Source of the DNA: Aphrocallistes beatrix
Lineage: Eukaryota > Porifera > Hexactinellida > Sceptrulophora > Aphrocallistidae
Length of the DNA stretch: 64,000 nt
Assembly: GCA_963281255.1 (NCBI GenBank)
Contig: OY725501.1
Location: 1,093,674-1,157,673, forward strand
Reading direction: 5' to 3'
Positions 54,256 through 64,000 of this stretch are shown here, in pieces. Positions within the stretch are counted from its first letter, which is position 1. Each line of letters starts with the position of its first letter. The position numbers and the translations under genes are program-made. The notes under the pieces were generated by a model. It was not told the origin of the DNA. It saw nothing but the letters and a program-made list of their open reading frames with translations, and did no database searches.

Positions 54256-56055
54256 ATCTAGCTGATCATCATGTACTATAGCCCTGCCTAGTAATCCATC
54301 GAACCGCAAAATACGGTGCTGTAAGCGATTAATGTCAACTCGAGTTTAGCCATCCCTATTTTGTATTTTTGCTGATACTGGAATCTTCACCTCTTTAACT
54401 TTCCATCCACCCTCCCACTTGCTATCTAGTTTTCTAGATACCCCTCCATGAGGTATTGATAGCCAAACCGGATCTCCCCTAGTAAAAACAGTCACCTTTG
54501 ACGTGGAGTCGTAATCTTTCTTCTGGCGTTTTTGGGCTTCGATTATGTTACCTTCTACGAATCCACGAAGTTCTGACAACTTTTTACGCAGAAACAATTC
54601 ATATGAACTAGGATTATGCTCTGCAGGTTTTTCATGATGCATCACATTAAGGGGGTCTCGCCCAAACATTAGTTCAAATGGTGTTACACCAGTTGAAGAA
54701 TGTTTAGTCGTTCTGTAAGCGTAGAGCACTAATGGAAGAAATTCTTCCCACTCATGACTTTTATCCACATAGCATCTTAACATCTGGAGAACTGTACGGT
54801 TCCCGCGCTCTACTAGAGAGTTCCCTTGTGGATAATATGCGATGGGACGTGTTTTTTGGATTTCAAGTGTTTTACAAGTTTCTTTTAGCTGCGAAGATTC
54901 AAAATTTCGTCCTTGGTCAGAATGCAGAAACTCTGGCGCTCCTAATCTGGCAAAGACCTCAACCAACAAGTTAGTAATATTTTCCCTGTTTGGTCCATTC
55001 ATAGGAAAACATTATATCCACTTTGAAAATGCATTCTCTGCCACTAATAAGTACCTATTCCCTTTACTGCTGAGAGGAACTTGTACATCAACCAAAGTAC
55101 ATCAACCTGAAACAATTGCATCGTACGACCCATCGGTGTGGTTTGAAGTGGTGCCTTAGTAAGAAGAGGAAGCTTTGCCTTCTGACAAACTTCGCATGAT
55201 GCAACATAATTTACCACATCTGATGCCATATTAACCCAATAACCAACTAACTTCAATCGACTCCATGTTCTCTCCATTTTTTGGTGCCCAGCTTAATCGT
55301 GAACTTGAATTAATATCTCTCATTTCATGGTGTCTGGAATGACAGTCACAGTGCTGGTATCGGAAAATGGTTCTATCTTGTAGCTGCGAATCAAAACACC
55401 GTTCATCAACTATAATTGTTGCTGAATTTGAGTGTACCTTTTAAACTCAGGCTGGTCCCATTCTAACCCAGAAAAACTTTCAGGTAACGGAATAATTTCA
55501 ATTTCCTTCATTATTCTCAAAATGTTTTGGTCTCGTATTTGTTCTGCCTGAACTCTGGATATGCTTCCAACTATTAGTAGGAAATTTGTTTCACTTACTA
55601 TTATCTGCTTGTATAGATTCTACAGGTTCGCCATCAGTAGCAAGTATTCTTGACAGTGCGTCTGCATTATTGTTTTCCTTTCCTTGACGATATTTTACTA
55701 TAAAACCATTCGAATTACTGCCCACCTCCATAAACGACCAATACTTTTTTGGTTAGCAAGCCACTCGAGTGGCTTGTGATCTGTAAGAATCTGAAACTTC
55801 CTCCCTAGCAAGTAGCGTCGAAACCGTTTGAGTGCTTTGACAATAGCAAGACATTCAGAACGAGAATAATAAGCAACAGCATGCCCATTCTGCTCCAGTA
55901 CTGCACCTAAACCCTGAGAAAAAGCCGAATTCAAATCCAACTTAGTGAAGAGTAGCGCATATACCATTTAACTTATCTTGCACTTGATTGGGGAATGATA
56001 GCGAGAAGCATCTCTCTATATAGTAAACTTACAGTGGAACCGCTATCCATCATAG

Positions 56056-56228
56056 TGTTAGAGACGTCAGTAAAATAACTAAAATAAATATCTTGTAATT
56101 ATCTAGAGTCTAGACAGACAGTTAATTAAACTAAGTTGGTTGGTACCTACAATCTCCGAACTATAGCAATACTATACTAATCATGTGACTAGAGAACTAA
56201 TGGGTGATTACTAATTAACGACATGACA
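56056..56228 (-). repeat. Downstream LTR of gypsy element B
   Basis: Nearly identical to 60816-60983. The main difference is an extra AGAGTCT-like stretch near 56104-56112 and a handful of substitutions. Confidence 0.9.
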
Positions 56229-56250
56229 TCACTCCCCCTTTCGATATTGT

Positions 56251-57806
56251 CTAGTCCGGCCCGCAGGGTAACATATACATTATCCATTCCCCGTAACGGT
56301 CAGGGGCCTTGCGATGCCTGGTTGAACACCTCCGCTCTTGTTCTAGGGGTTGGGTTGTCTCATTCTCCCAGACGACTGTGCTTTCAAATGTCTCCTCAGT
56401 GTTCGTTGGGATTGACTGCGTTACGTCCAGGTCTGGCTGTGATTGAGGTGCCACTGTGCTATTCGTTCTCGGGCTTCCATTTTCTTCGATCGTGGGACCT
56501 GGCGCTCGTTTGCATCTGTTTAAGTGCACCCCGCGCCCGTTATTCAAACCCGGAATACTGAGCTGTACATTAGCCCCTCGTCTCTCTCCATCTTGCCATG
56601 GACCACGATATAGGGGGTAGGGAATCTGACCTTGCTTCGTCTCTTACAAACACCCAATCGCCCTCAGTTACGTCGGTCGCCCGTGTTCTGCGGTCGTACT
56701 ATATCGCCATCTTCTCTTTTGCGAGTTCCAAATTTGACGCGACCTTTTCATTGAGTTCCCTGTTCCTTACCCTACTGGTCTCATAGTAGTTTCTTGCACT
56801 AGCGTAATTATCGACACTACCTGATGGTAGAGCGGCGTCGATCTTTGTCCGTAGTGGGGTTCCGAACATCACCTCATTCGGTGCAAAACTCGAGCTCGCA
56901 TTCGACTGTGAATTATAAATGAAGCACACTTCTCGAAGTAATTTCGGCCATTCGGTACGGCCCACATTGTTCTCTGCCAGAAGACACCGCATAGTCTGCT
57001 TAAAAGACTGTATGCTTCTCTCGGCTTCCCCATCCCCTTGCGGGTGGTACGATGAAGAGTGAAGTTTCTCAATTCCTAAGCGTTGGCATAACTGTCTGAC
57101 GAGACATCCGTCTACGTTTTGGCCTTGGTCTGAAAGTACCGCTAAAGGGTACCCATATCTCAGGGACCACCCAGACTCCAAGGCTTCGGATACACTATGA
57201 ACTGTCTGGTCCTTCACCGGAATTGCCTCAACGTACTTCGAGAATAGGTCCACGACAATCAGCACATAACGAACCCCATCCCTGGACCAAGGTAGAGTAG
57301 CTATGTCGTACGCGACCATGACGCGAGGAAATTCCCACCTCAGTTTGATGGGAATAAGCGGTTGTTTGCGGGAGTTTGATCTTTTGTTCTCTAAACAAAC
57401 GACACAATTCCTGCGTGGCCTCTATGTCTGAGTACATCCCTCTCCAGTAAAACCGTTTCTTTAGTTCTTCAATCGTTCGTTGGATGCCACCATGACAAGT
57501 TCGGTGTACCAATTCTAGTGCGCACTGGCGAAGAGATGCTGAGATTATGATACGATTTCTCCGATAGAGAATCCCATCCAGGATCTTGAGTCCGTAGAAT
57601 TTCTTGAGTTGCCCGGAAACGACTACGCCATCCCTCTGGAATTGTGCTATGGCATCTGAAGTCACCCTATCGAGTCCCTGAGCTTCAACTAGCCTCGGAA
57701 ACAAGTCTGGGCAAGTGACCGGGTCACGGCTTTCTTCGCCCTCGCCTGACATGGCATAAATGTGCTCTTCGATAAACTCTGCATCGTCATTTATCGCCTG
57801 GTCCAT
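56251..57806 (-). pseudogene. Gypsy B integrase and C-terminal tail
   Basis: From 57806 downward: MDQAINDDAEFIEEHIYAMS is pol linker, then LVHRTCHGGIQRTIEELKKR with FYWRGMYSDIEATQELCRLF is the H2C2 finger. After a frame change near 57310 comes the core: MVAYDIATLPWSRDGVRYVL (first Asp region, LIVVDLFSKYVEAIPVKDQT), VLSDQGQNVDG (second Asp) and SSYHPQGDGEAERSIQSFKQ (Glu). Then SSFAPNEVMFGTPLRTKIDA follows. The end near 56251 reads RRCSTRHRKAPDRYGEWIMY, a typical gypsy pol C-terminus. The core is intact; only frame changes at about 57310 and 56700 break it. Confidence 0.88.
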
Positions 57807-59781
57807 TTATGTAGCCCACCTGCTCAAACTGTCGGCTGCGAGGTTCTTCGCTCCCCTTCTATACCGCACATGATAGTTCAAAGGTTTAAGTTCGAGGATC
57901 CATCTGGCGTATTAACCCCTCTGGTCCTTTTGATTCCTGAGCCATACCAAGGGGTTATTATGATCAGACCACACAACAACTTCAGTGGCTGCCTGTAAGT
58001 ATTTCCGCCACTTCCGGGCAGCAGCGACTATGGCCCAGGCCTTCTCTTTCACCCACACTGTACTTCTTCTGGGCGGGATTTAATGAGGAAGAAAAGAAGG
58101 CAATTGGTTTCACATGCCCCTGTTCGCATTCCTGAGCCAGCACCCACCCCTCCTACTGCATCACTGGAGGCATCGACCTCCAAATGAAAGGTTTCTTCCA
58201 GTCGGGAAAAGCGAGGACCACAGGTTTCTGCGCCAATACTTTACAAAAGGTTAGCTAACTCTCCTCGCAACCACTATCGCAGTGCCATTGTACCCCTTCT
58301 TTGTAAGTCGGTAGAGGGGTAATGCGATGGCGGACATGTTTGGTATGAAATCCCTATGGTAATTAACTAATCTAAGGAAGGATAGGAGTTCTTTCAAGTC
58401 CCGCGGTCGAGGCTGGCTCTTAATTTTCGCTACTAGGCTAGGAAGGGTTGATACCCATCTTTGGACAATAGGTGACCTAGGAACTCGGTCTCGCTGAACG
58501 CGAACTTGCACTTCTCCCGCCTGAGCTGCATAGTAGCGGACTGATAGGACTCTAAGAATAAACGGAGGTGTCGAAGGAACGTGAGTAAGTCAGCATGTCG
58601 TATATATACGGGAGGCTATTTGTAGCTCCTCTAAGGGCAGAGTCGATCGCTCGTTGTTACGTAACTTGCGCATTGCATAACCCGAACAGCATCACGTAGA
58701 ATTCAAATTGCCCTCTTGGTACAATGAAGGCTGTCTTCTCTCGGTCGGGTTCCACAATCGGGATACTCCAATAGGCACTAGCATCATCCAAAGATGAGAA
58801 GAATGTACTACCCTGTAGTTTGTCCAGGATGTCCTTGACATCTGGTAGAGGGTAAGAATCCTTTTTAGTCTGGTCATTTAAAGCCCGGTAGTCGACGGCA
58901 AATCGATAGGACATGTCCTTCTTCTGCACTAGTATCACTCTGCTTGCCCAAGGCGAGGAGGATTGTCGAATGACCCCATTCTCTAGCATCTGAGTTACCT
59001 GGGTGTTGATTTCCCTCTTGACTTGCGGGGAGACCCGAACGCTCCTGGCTTTGACAGGTTGGGAGCCTCCAGTTTCAATTAGATGTTGCGCGCGCGTAGT
59101 AATACTTGGCTTCCTGGGGTTCTCAGCGAAGACATCGTGAAATTCTTCTAGCAACGCCGCTAGTCGTCTCGACTGCTGCGAAGTTATATCCGGGCTAATA
59201 TTCCATCTGATATTTGTACTGGACCGAGCGACCTGCGTGTCGCAAACAGTAGTCGCCACTAACTCCGCTCGGGACAGAGCCTGGCCGCCACTGATGGTTG
59301 CCTCGGAATTCAACCAAAAATTCCCGAGCCTAACTCTATGATTATCCCAATTGAATTCGGTAGAGGAGTACCTCGAAAGGAAATCCCTCCCCAGTATAAT
59401 GGTGGGTTCTGAGCTGTCTAGCACCGTAAACTTGTGCTCCATTGTCTCCCCTTTTCCCACATCCACCCGCAGGATTACTTCGCCGACGGTCTTAACCGGA
59501 GTCGCGCATACTCCGTGCACCCTGCCGCGTTTGGGTGTGTACTCTGAACTAATTGCTCTAAGCGACTGGATGTCTACTACTGAGGGTTGGGCGCCTGAAT
59601 CGAGTAGGGCTTGGGTAGAGTGTCCATTCAGGGACACGCGAATGACTACCCCCGACTGGATAGCATACCCATTACGCCGGCTCTGTTGAGTCGATTCAAG
59701 GGTCATAATACGTTTAGCCGAGAAACATCGCGACGATGATGGCCTTGCTTGCCACACTGTTGACAGAACTGCCGTGGGCAC
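57807..59781 (-). pseudogene. Gypsy B protease, reverse transcriptase and RNase H
   Basis: A long open frame (59781-58657) has the protease Asp in STQALLDSGAQPSVVDIQSL and a flap-like ILGRDFLSRY. The reverse-transcriptase start follows: NGVIRQSSSPWASRVILVQK, then MSYRFAVDYRALNDQT and FFSSLDDASAYWSIPIVE, to FGLCNAQVT. Past a frameshift the YxDD catalytic box is not intact; the text near 58600 reads YIRHADLLTF. The connection region (DLKELLSFLRLVNYHRDFIP) follows in another frame, and RNase H text (WSDHNNPLVWL-like) lies near 57960. The polymerase is therefore inactive. Confidence 0.85.
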
Positions 59782-60780
59782 TTACGCTGGAAGCAGGGTT
59801 TCATCCAAGCGTAATGGGCGCGCCTTGAGGCGCGTATTTGATCCCATGGATCATAATTAGGCGTATGATTTTTGGAGGCTAGGCGCGTAGCATAAAACAT
59901 ATATAAAAATGAGTCTAGGCGCGTAGAAAAATGGTGGCATCCATTTAGGCGTATGACTTTGGAAAGCTGGAAGAAACCCTGGCTGGAGGTGCCTTGTGTC
60001 TCCACATACGTAACATGCTAGTTGCTTCCCTTGAGACTTTGTACCTCTCCCGGCGCTGTAACTAGGTCGGGATAGTCCACTTGAGTAGTTTCGGCGGCTA
60101 ATTGCGTTCACTCCCTCGCCCAGGGTATCGTCTCTATGCGCGGTGTTACCATATTCCTTTGGGTTCCTATGTTTTCCTTCTTCTTTGTGGTCATTCTCTA
60201 CGCTCCCAGGCGTGGTACGCTTTTCACACTCCCCTGAACGGAGCTCGAGTAAACGATCCAAGTCCCGGTTTCCACGATCAAGTGGAATACCCTTCTCGGT
60301 AAGTACCTTGCGTACTTTTATAATGAAGTCGCAGGCGATCGGTTTTGTAATTTCGTCCTGTGTCGCTATCCAATCTTTTAAGGGGTTCTGCACGGCAGGG
60401 GGCAACTGGCTCGTTAGGACAAGGCATGCCATTCGTAGAGGGGCCTGAGCGTCCTGTGCAGCGGAACGTAGTCCGTAAAATAATCATATACTGGGATACC
60501 TGCCTCCCACTCTTTGTGACATAGGGTAAGTAACGCTTGTTGAGGGTCGGTCGGGGGATCTAACAGTTGATCAGGGCCTCGAACGCGGCATCTAAATTCT
60601 CTACTTCGCCTACGATGTCCTTGACGGTTTCCCTCTCCGCTGGTCTTCGACAGACGTAAGCGGGTAGGAGTCCAATCGCGAGTTTCAGTCCGTCCTCCCG
60701 GGTTAATAGTGGTGCGACGGCGGATCGAAAAAACTTCTCCGCTCGCCGGGTTGTAGTGGTGGAATATTCAAACTTCCATA
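59703..60780 (-). pseudogene. Gypsy B gag with interrupted zinc knuckles
   Basis: Minus-strand frames at 60780-60430 and 60432-59857 form the capsid part (LVLTSQLPPAVQNPLKDWIA). A knuckle CYVCGDTRHLQPG follows, then a break, and CPRQFCQQCGKQGHHRRD resumes near 59780. Between them, 59800-59975 is a short insert rich in TAGGCGCGTA and TAGGCGTATGA words in opposite orientations, perhaps a small MITE. Frameshifts separate the pieces. Confidence 0.75.
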
Positions 60781-60815
60781 CGCTGTAGCCATCGCACGAT
60801 AGTTTTCTTAACTTA

Positions 60816-60983
60816 TGTTAGAGACGTCAGTAAAATAACTAGGATAAATATATTGTAATTATCTAGACAGACACAGTTAAGAAAACTAAGTTGGTTGGTA
60901 CCTATAATCTCCGAACTATAGCAATACTATACTAATCATGTGACTAGAGAACTAATGGGTGATTAGTAATTAACGACATGACA
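60816..60983 (-). repeat. Upstream LTR of gypsy element B
   Basis: Partner of 56056-56228; the minus-strand transcript would start here. No convincing tRNA primer site could be read next to it. Confidence 0.9.
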
Positions 60984-61019
60984 ATATTATAACAATCGAT
61001 TCCCCCAATTCTAGTCACA

Positions 61020-61556
61020 ATGTGGGGAATTCTTATCCTTGCATAAGGCTACATAATCGTCGGAACTTGAAGTAAATTGAATTTCAGATCGAGCCATGTT
61101 TGATATTTCTGGGACCTTATCTCGGCTCTTCCGATAAGCCCCTTCTCGTTTAAAGTCTGCCCTATTGCTGATTCAATACAATTTCGCATTATGTATGCCA
61201 AACGACCGCGATGGTAACATCGAATTTTAGGTTTTATTCTACCTTCTACTGGGACATTCTTCCGCGTAATGTCCTTCACCCTGGCATTCGTAACAAATAA
61301 ATTTTCGCTGTTTACCAATCATACGACCAACGACTTCCAAATCCTCAGCTTGTAGCACAAGTCTAATAATATCTCCCCTTAATTTTGGGTGACTTAAACT
61401 GTGCTGTGATCATGCTTACTGCCTCTTTAATAGCAACATATTTCGATATAGTGTCACAACCCTCATCACTAGCTTGAACAACCCTGTGTGCTTCTTCCTT
61501 CATCTTTACGGACGCTACCAGCTCTGATTGACTATCTGGAATTTCGTTGTGCGGGT
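61020..61556 (-). pseudogene. Gypsy A gag C-terminus with two zinc knuckles
   Basis: Minus-strand frames read ISKYVAIKEAVSMITAQFKS near 61430, then KFICYECQGEGHYAEECPSR (a C-x2-C-x4-H-x4-C knuckle) near 61290. A damaged second knuckle, RCYHRGRLAYIMRNC, follows near 61230. The protease of the same element resumes at 56052, on the far side of gypsy B. The upstream edge at about 61556 joins a LINE fragment. Confidence 0.75.
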
Positions 61557-62925
61557 TAATAAGAAGAGGAGATGACGAAAAGGTACGAGAAACATTGTAG
61601 ATAAGCCTGGCTGCACTGTTCTGGACTCGCTGGGGTCGAGCTAAGAGGGATGAGGGGCAACCATACAAGAGACTGTTACAATAATCAAGACGAGATGTGA
61701 TAAGAGAATTAACAAGTTTCACAGACTTCCCTAGAGAGATACTTTCTAATACGCCGGATGTTATAGATGTAGTAGAAGCAGGAGGAGGAAACTTTGCTGA
61801 CCTGAGTAGACATTGAGAGGGTATTGTCGAGCCAAGTTCCAAGATTCCGTACTTCTTTGGAAGAAGAGATTCTCGACTCACCAACAGAGATGCTATCAGT
61901 TTGAACCTTAGATAGTTGTTGACGAGTCCCTATTATAAGGAACTCAGTCTTGGTGTCATTGATAAGTAACTTGTTGGTGAGGAGCCAGGAATGGATCGCG
62001 GAGATGCAAGATTGGATGGCGGAGAAAGCAGATTCTTCCGAAGAGATGGAACCGGGTTTAAAAGAAAGATATACCTGAGTATCGTCGGCATAGCAGTGCA
62101 TGTCGGGGAGGTGGGACCTAATGAGGTCGAATAGAGGACTAGTATAGAGGCTAAAGAGAAGCGGACCAAGACAAGAACCCTGAGGTACTCCGTGTTGGAC
62201 CGGGATATTGGAGGAATTAGAACCCTTAATCGAGACGAATTGAGTCCTACCAGAGAGGTAAGATTCAAACCAAGACAGAGAAGAGCCGCAAATGCCGAAA
62301 TGAGACTGGAGACGGTTGAGTAAGATGGTATGGTCGACGGTGTCGAAGGCTGAGCTAAGATCAAGAAGAACCAGAAGAGATACGTGTTGGCGATTCATGC
62401 TGAGGAGGATGTCGTTTGTGACCTTCAGGAGCGCAGTCTCCGTACTGTGGTGATTACGATAGGCAGACTGCGTCCCGGGGAAGAGATGATGTAATGTAAG
62501 ATGATTCACGACCTAGATAGAAGCGGCCCTCTCAGTGATCTTAGAAATGAAAGAAAGATTGCTAAGTGGACGATAGTTAGAGAAGATGGGATCAAGATTT
62601 GGTCTTTTAAGTTTGGGCAAGATGATGGCGTGCTTCCAGGGAGAAGGAAAATGACCAGTGGAGAGGGAACCATTTACGATTTTCGTAAGGATGGGTGCTA
62701 GGATGGGTAGAGATGATTTGACCAAGGATTTTGGGATAGGATCGAGGATGCAAGATTTATTAGGAGCAGAGGAAACAAGGGAAACAATTTCTTCCTCAGA
62801 TAATTCTTTGAATTGGTGGAATGAACGCTTGGAATCACTGCCATTATGAGTAAATATAAGAGCAATTTCTGACAAAACTGATCCAAATTGTCGAATATCA
62901 TTTATGCTGTAAAGTGACAATGAAA
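61557..62925 (-). pseudogene. CR1/L2-like LINE, reverse-transcriptase part
   Basis: Minus-strand, one frame with a single TAG near 62511. From 62800: FKELSEEEIVSLVSSAPNKS, NYRPLSNLSFISKI, TQSAYRNHHSTETALLKVTN, LLDLSSAFDTVDHTILLNRL (first catalytic Asp region), VPQGSCLGPLLFSLYTSPLF and MHCYADDTQVYLSF (the YADD catalytic pair, intact). Next are LTNKLLINDTKTEFLIIGTR and, after a frameshift near 61710, SLITSRLDYCNSLLYGCPSS. The endonuclease domain is missing (5' truncation) and the 3' end joins gypsy A gag directly. The best-preserved LINE here and the same family as 29870-30545. Confidence 0.9.
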
Positions 62926-63715
62926 AATTCTTTAAACAAAAGCAGCTGTGTTTAAACTCGAGTCAATAGTTAGATACATGTTGGCAGAAACGGTATAATT
63001 AATGATTTCAGTATGGACAAAGTTAACACAATGGTCACCGGGATACCAATAGCCCAATTAATAGGTATAGAAATGAAATTTAACCTATCTTTTAGGTCCT
63101 GTATCGTTCTGACTTTAAACTTTTCTCTTTCTTCTTCCTCAGACTGTAAGCTAAGATGTAAATCCTGGCTTATGAAATCTTCCTCTTTTGCGTCGAATGA
63201 TAGACGAGTCCTCTTAGAATGAGACGAGGAATAGTAAGATAGGCAACCAGGTAGTAAGCTAGGAATGGCACCATCCCTGAGAATTGGCCTGTCCTGAGGA
63301 AATCTGTAAAAGCTTCGTCTCCGTTTAGAACTCAGTGAGTAGACAAGACATCCTACTCGTGAAAATGCTTCAAGTACACATGCACTGCATTGAGATGTCT
63401 AATGTCTTCTCAGTGGAGAGCTCGTATCCAAGCATTTCTCAACTCAGGAGGCTATTTTTTTGCATCTTGAAAGTGGGAATGTGTTCGTTTTTGCTATAAT
63501 TACTCTTGCATCCAGGTTCTGAACAACTATTAGGCTTTCTGAGATAAAGCAGTTTGTTGAGACTTCGAGTTGAATAAAATTCTTCTGTCAATAGATGATA
63601 GAGAAACGATATCTGATCCTAGTTGTTTGTTTATAGCAAAACTACAAAAATTAAAAGTTGCAGTTCATTATTAACTCCCATCTACTAGTCATCCCTGGTT
63701 CCTAATTTTAAAGTC
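62926..63715. other. Possibly coding relic, unidentified
   Basis: A minus-strand piece near 63235-63120 reads KRTRLSFDAKEEDFISQDLH and LSLQSEEEER, which is protein-like and could be upstream retroelement sequence. No family motif. The rest is featureless. Confidence 0.3.
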
Positions 63716-64000
63716 ACAAGCGCGCTTCGCTTGCTTGCGTTGCGCGGCTGGCGGACACTTTGTGTCCGCCGGAGGCTCTCTTCGGTCGCCTGGGGTCATA
63801 TTGGTTCATTTTAAGGGAGATAGCATCTCTAAATATGTCTGTCCTATCTCTAAATATGTCTGTCCTATTAATCTATTAAAATTTCAGTCTTATATCTCCC
63901 ATAATGACGGAGTTAGGCTCGAATAACTGTGTTGCTTAACTTTTGAAAATGTGACAATGACGTCATAATTCGATGATGAGTTGACATTTTGCTCTGAGCT
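63716..64000 (-). repeat. Hairpin-ended repeat, TGACGTCAT type, runs off the window
   Basis: Inverted copy of 40815-41298. It begins (minus-strand 3' end) ACAAGCGCGCTTCGCTTGCT, followed by GCGGACACTTTGTGTCCGC and, near the window edge, AATGACGTCATAATTCGATG. It contains a local duplication of TCTCTAAATATGTCTGTCCT at 63828-63865. Confidence 0.85.

Larger units (their letters stand above)
53104..56055 (-). pseudogene. Ty3/gypsy element A: protease start, RNase H, integrase and C-terminus
   Basis: Minus-strand order starts at 56052 with the aspartic protease motif MDSGSTVSLLYREM. KLDLNSAF, a reverse-transcriptase scrap, follows; most of the polymerase is deleted. RNase H comes next (GLGAVLEQNGHAVAYYSRSE, LLGRKFQILTDHKPLEWLAN), then an H2C2 finger (CEVCQKAK) near 55200. 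The integrase has D in FQVDVL, D in FLHSDQGRNFESS and E in PQGNSLVERGNR, ending with GVTPFELMFGRDP and GDPVWLSIP. The C-terminal tail is interrupted by a 760-bp hAT MITE at 53496-54255 and closes near 53104. Frameshifts occur between 55280 and 54990 and beyond 55700. Its gag lies across gypsy B at 61020-61556. Confidence 0.85.
56056..60983 (-). mobile_element. Ty3/gypsy element B, near-complete, 4.9 kb
   Basis: Direct LTRs of about 170 bp bound it (56056-56228 and 60816-60983), starting TGTTAGAGACGTCAG and ending ACGACATGACA on the plus strand. Inside, minus-strand gag, protease, RT, RNase H and integrase follow in gypsy order. A purine run (AAAGGGGGAG) sits just before the downstream LTR, as expected for the polypurine tract. 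The flanking bases (ATAT and CTAT) are only an imperfect target duplication. The element sits between the gag and protease of gypsy A. Confidence 0.9.

Noticed and set aside
59351-60448. Plus-strand frames across gypsy B
   Set aside because: Antisense of gag and protease, whose motifs are clear on the minus strand.
1-64000. CRISPR arrays, bacterial operons, ribosome binding sites, rRNA or tRNA genes
   Set aside because: The DNA is eukaryotic with spliced genes. I saw no direct-repeat/spacer array, no tRNA A/B-box pair with a cloverleaf, and no rRNA sequence. A tRNAscan/Infernal run would be decisive.

Overview
The window is animal nuclear DNA, AT-rich (roughly two thirds A+T by eye) and dominated by transposable elements. 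The evidence for an animal is two host genes with ordinary GT-AG introns. One encodes malectin, an ER lectin. The other looks like the ciliary protein CFAP119/CCDC189. The species cannot be fixed from sequence alone. The element mix (Ginger-type, P-like, hAT, several Tc1/mariner families, Ty3/gypsy, CR1/L2-like LINE) and a motile-cilium gene fit a soft-bodied invertebrate such as a cnidarian or tunicate, but that is inference.

Host genes. The last three exons of malectin lie on the plus strand at 6451-6630, 25485-25542 and 40356-40552, in matching phase. Its two visible introns are about 18.9 kb and 14.8 kb and are packed with transposons; the signal peptide and first half of the lectin domain must lie left of the window. 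A CFAP119-like coding exon lies at 49880-50694 (+). Two weaker minus-strand exon candidates are at 42345-42498 and 47897-48091.

Mobile DNA, left to right: a pogo/Tigger-like MITE (76-583); a dead mariner (about 2740-3636); a gypsy integrase relic (7.9-8.6 kb); fold-back and Tc1-type MITEs (9-17 kb). Next is a nested block at 17.8-24.55 kb, where a Tc1-type MITE was split by a hAT element (17982-24269), itself split by a complete 4.9-kb Ginger-type transposon (19065-23961). Then come more MITEs (24.5-26.2 kb), a dead Tc1/mariner carrying a 151-bp MITE (27.2-28.4 kb), a LINE fragment (29.9-30.5 kb), and a graveyard of an unknown zinc-cluster ORF, a KRBA2/SCAND3-type integrase, a P-element-like transposase and a second protease copy (31-36.6 kb). 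After that are Tc1/mariner relics, repeats sharing a 3' hairpin (37-46 kb), hAT MITEs, an intact mariner (51222-52548), and two interleaved gypsy elements plus a LINE (53.1-62.9 kb).

Most notable is the Ginger-type transposon. Its nine inferred exons join in phase into one open reading frame of about 940 codons, with one stop and one frameshift in the last exon and one stop in exon 2. The product would be an H2C2 finger, a D,D-35-E retroviral-type integrase, a GPY-like segment, a basic Ser/Thr-rich linker, and a C-terminal cysteine-protease domain resembling the SUMO isopeptidase USPL1. A decayed second copy of that protease domain lies at about 35795-36614.
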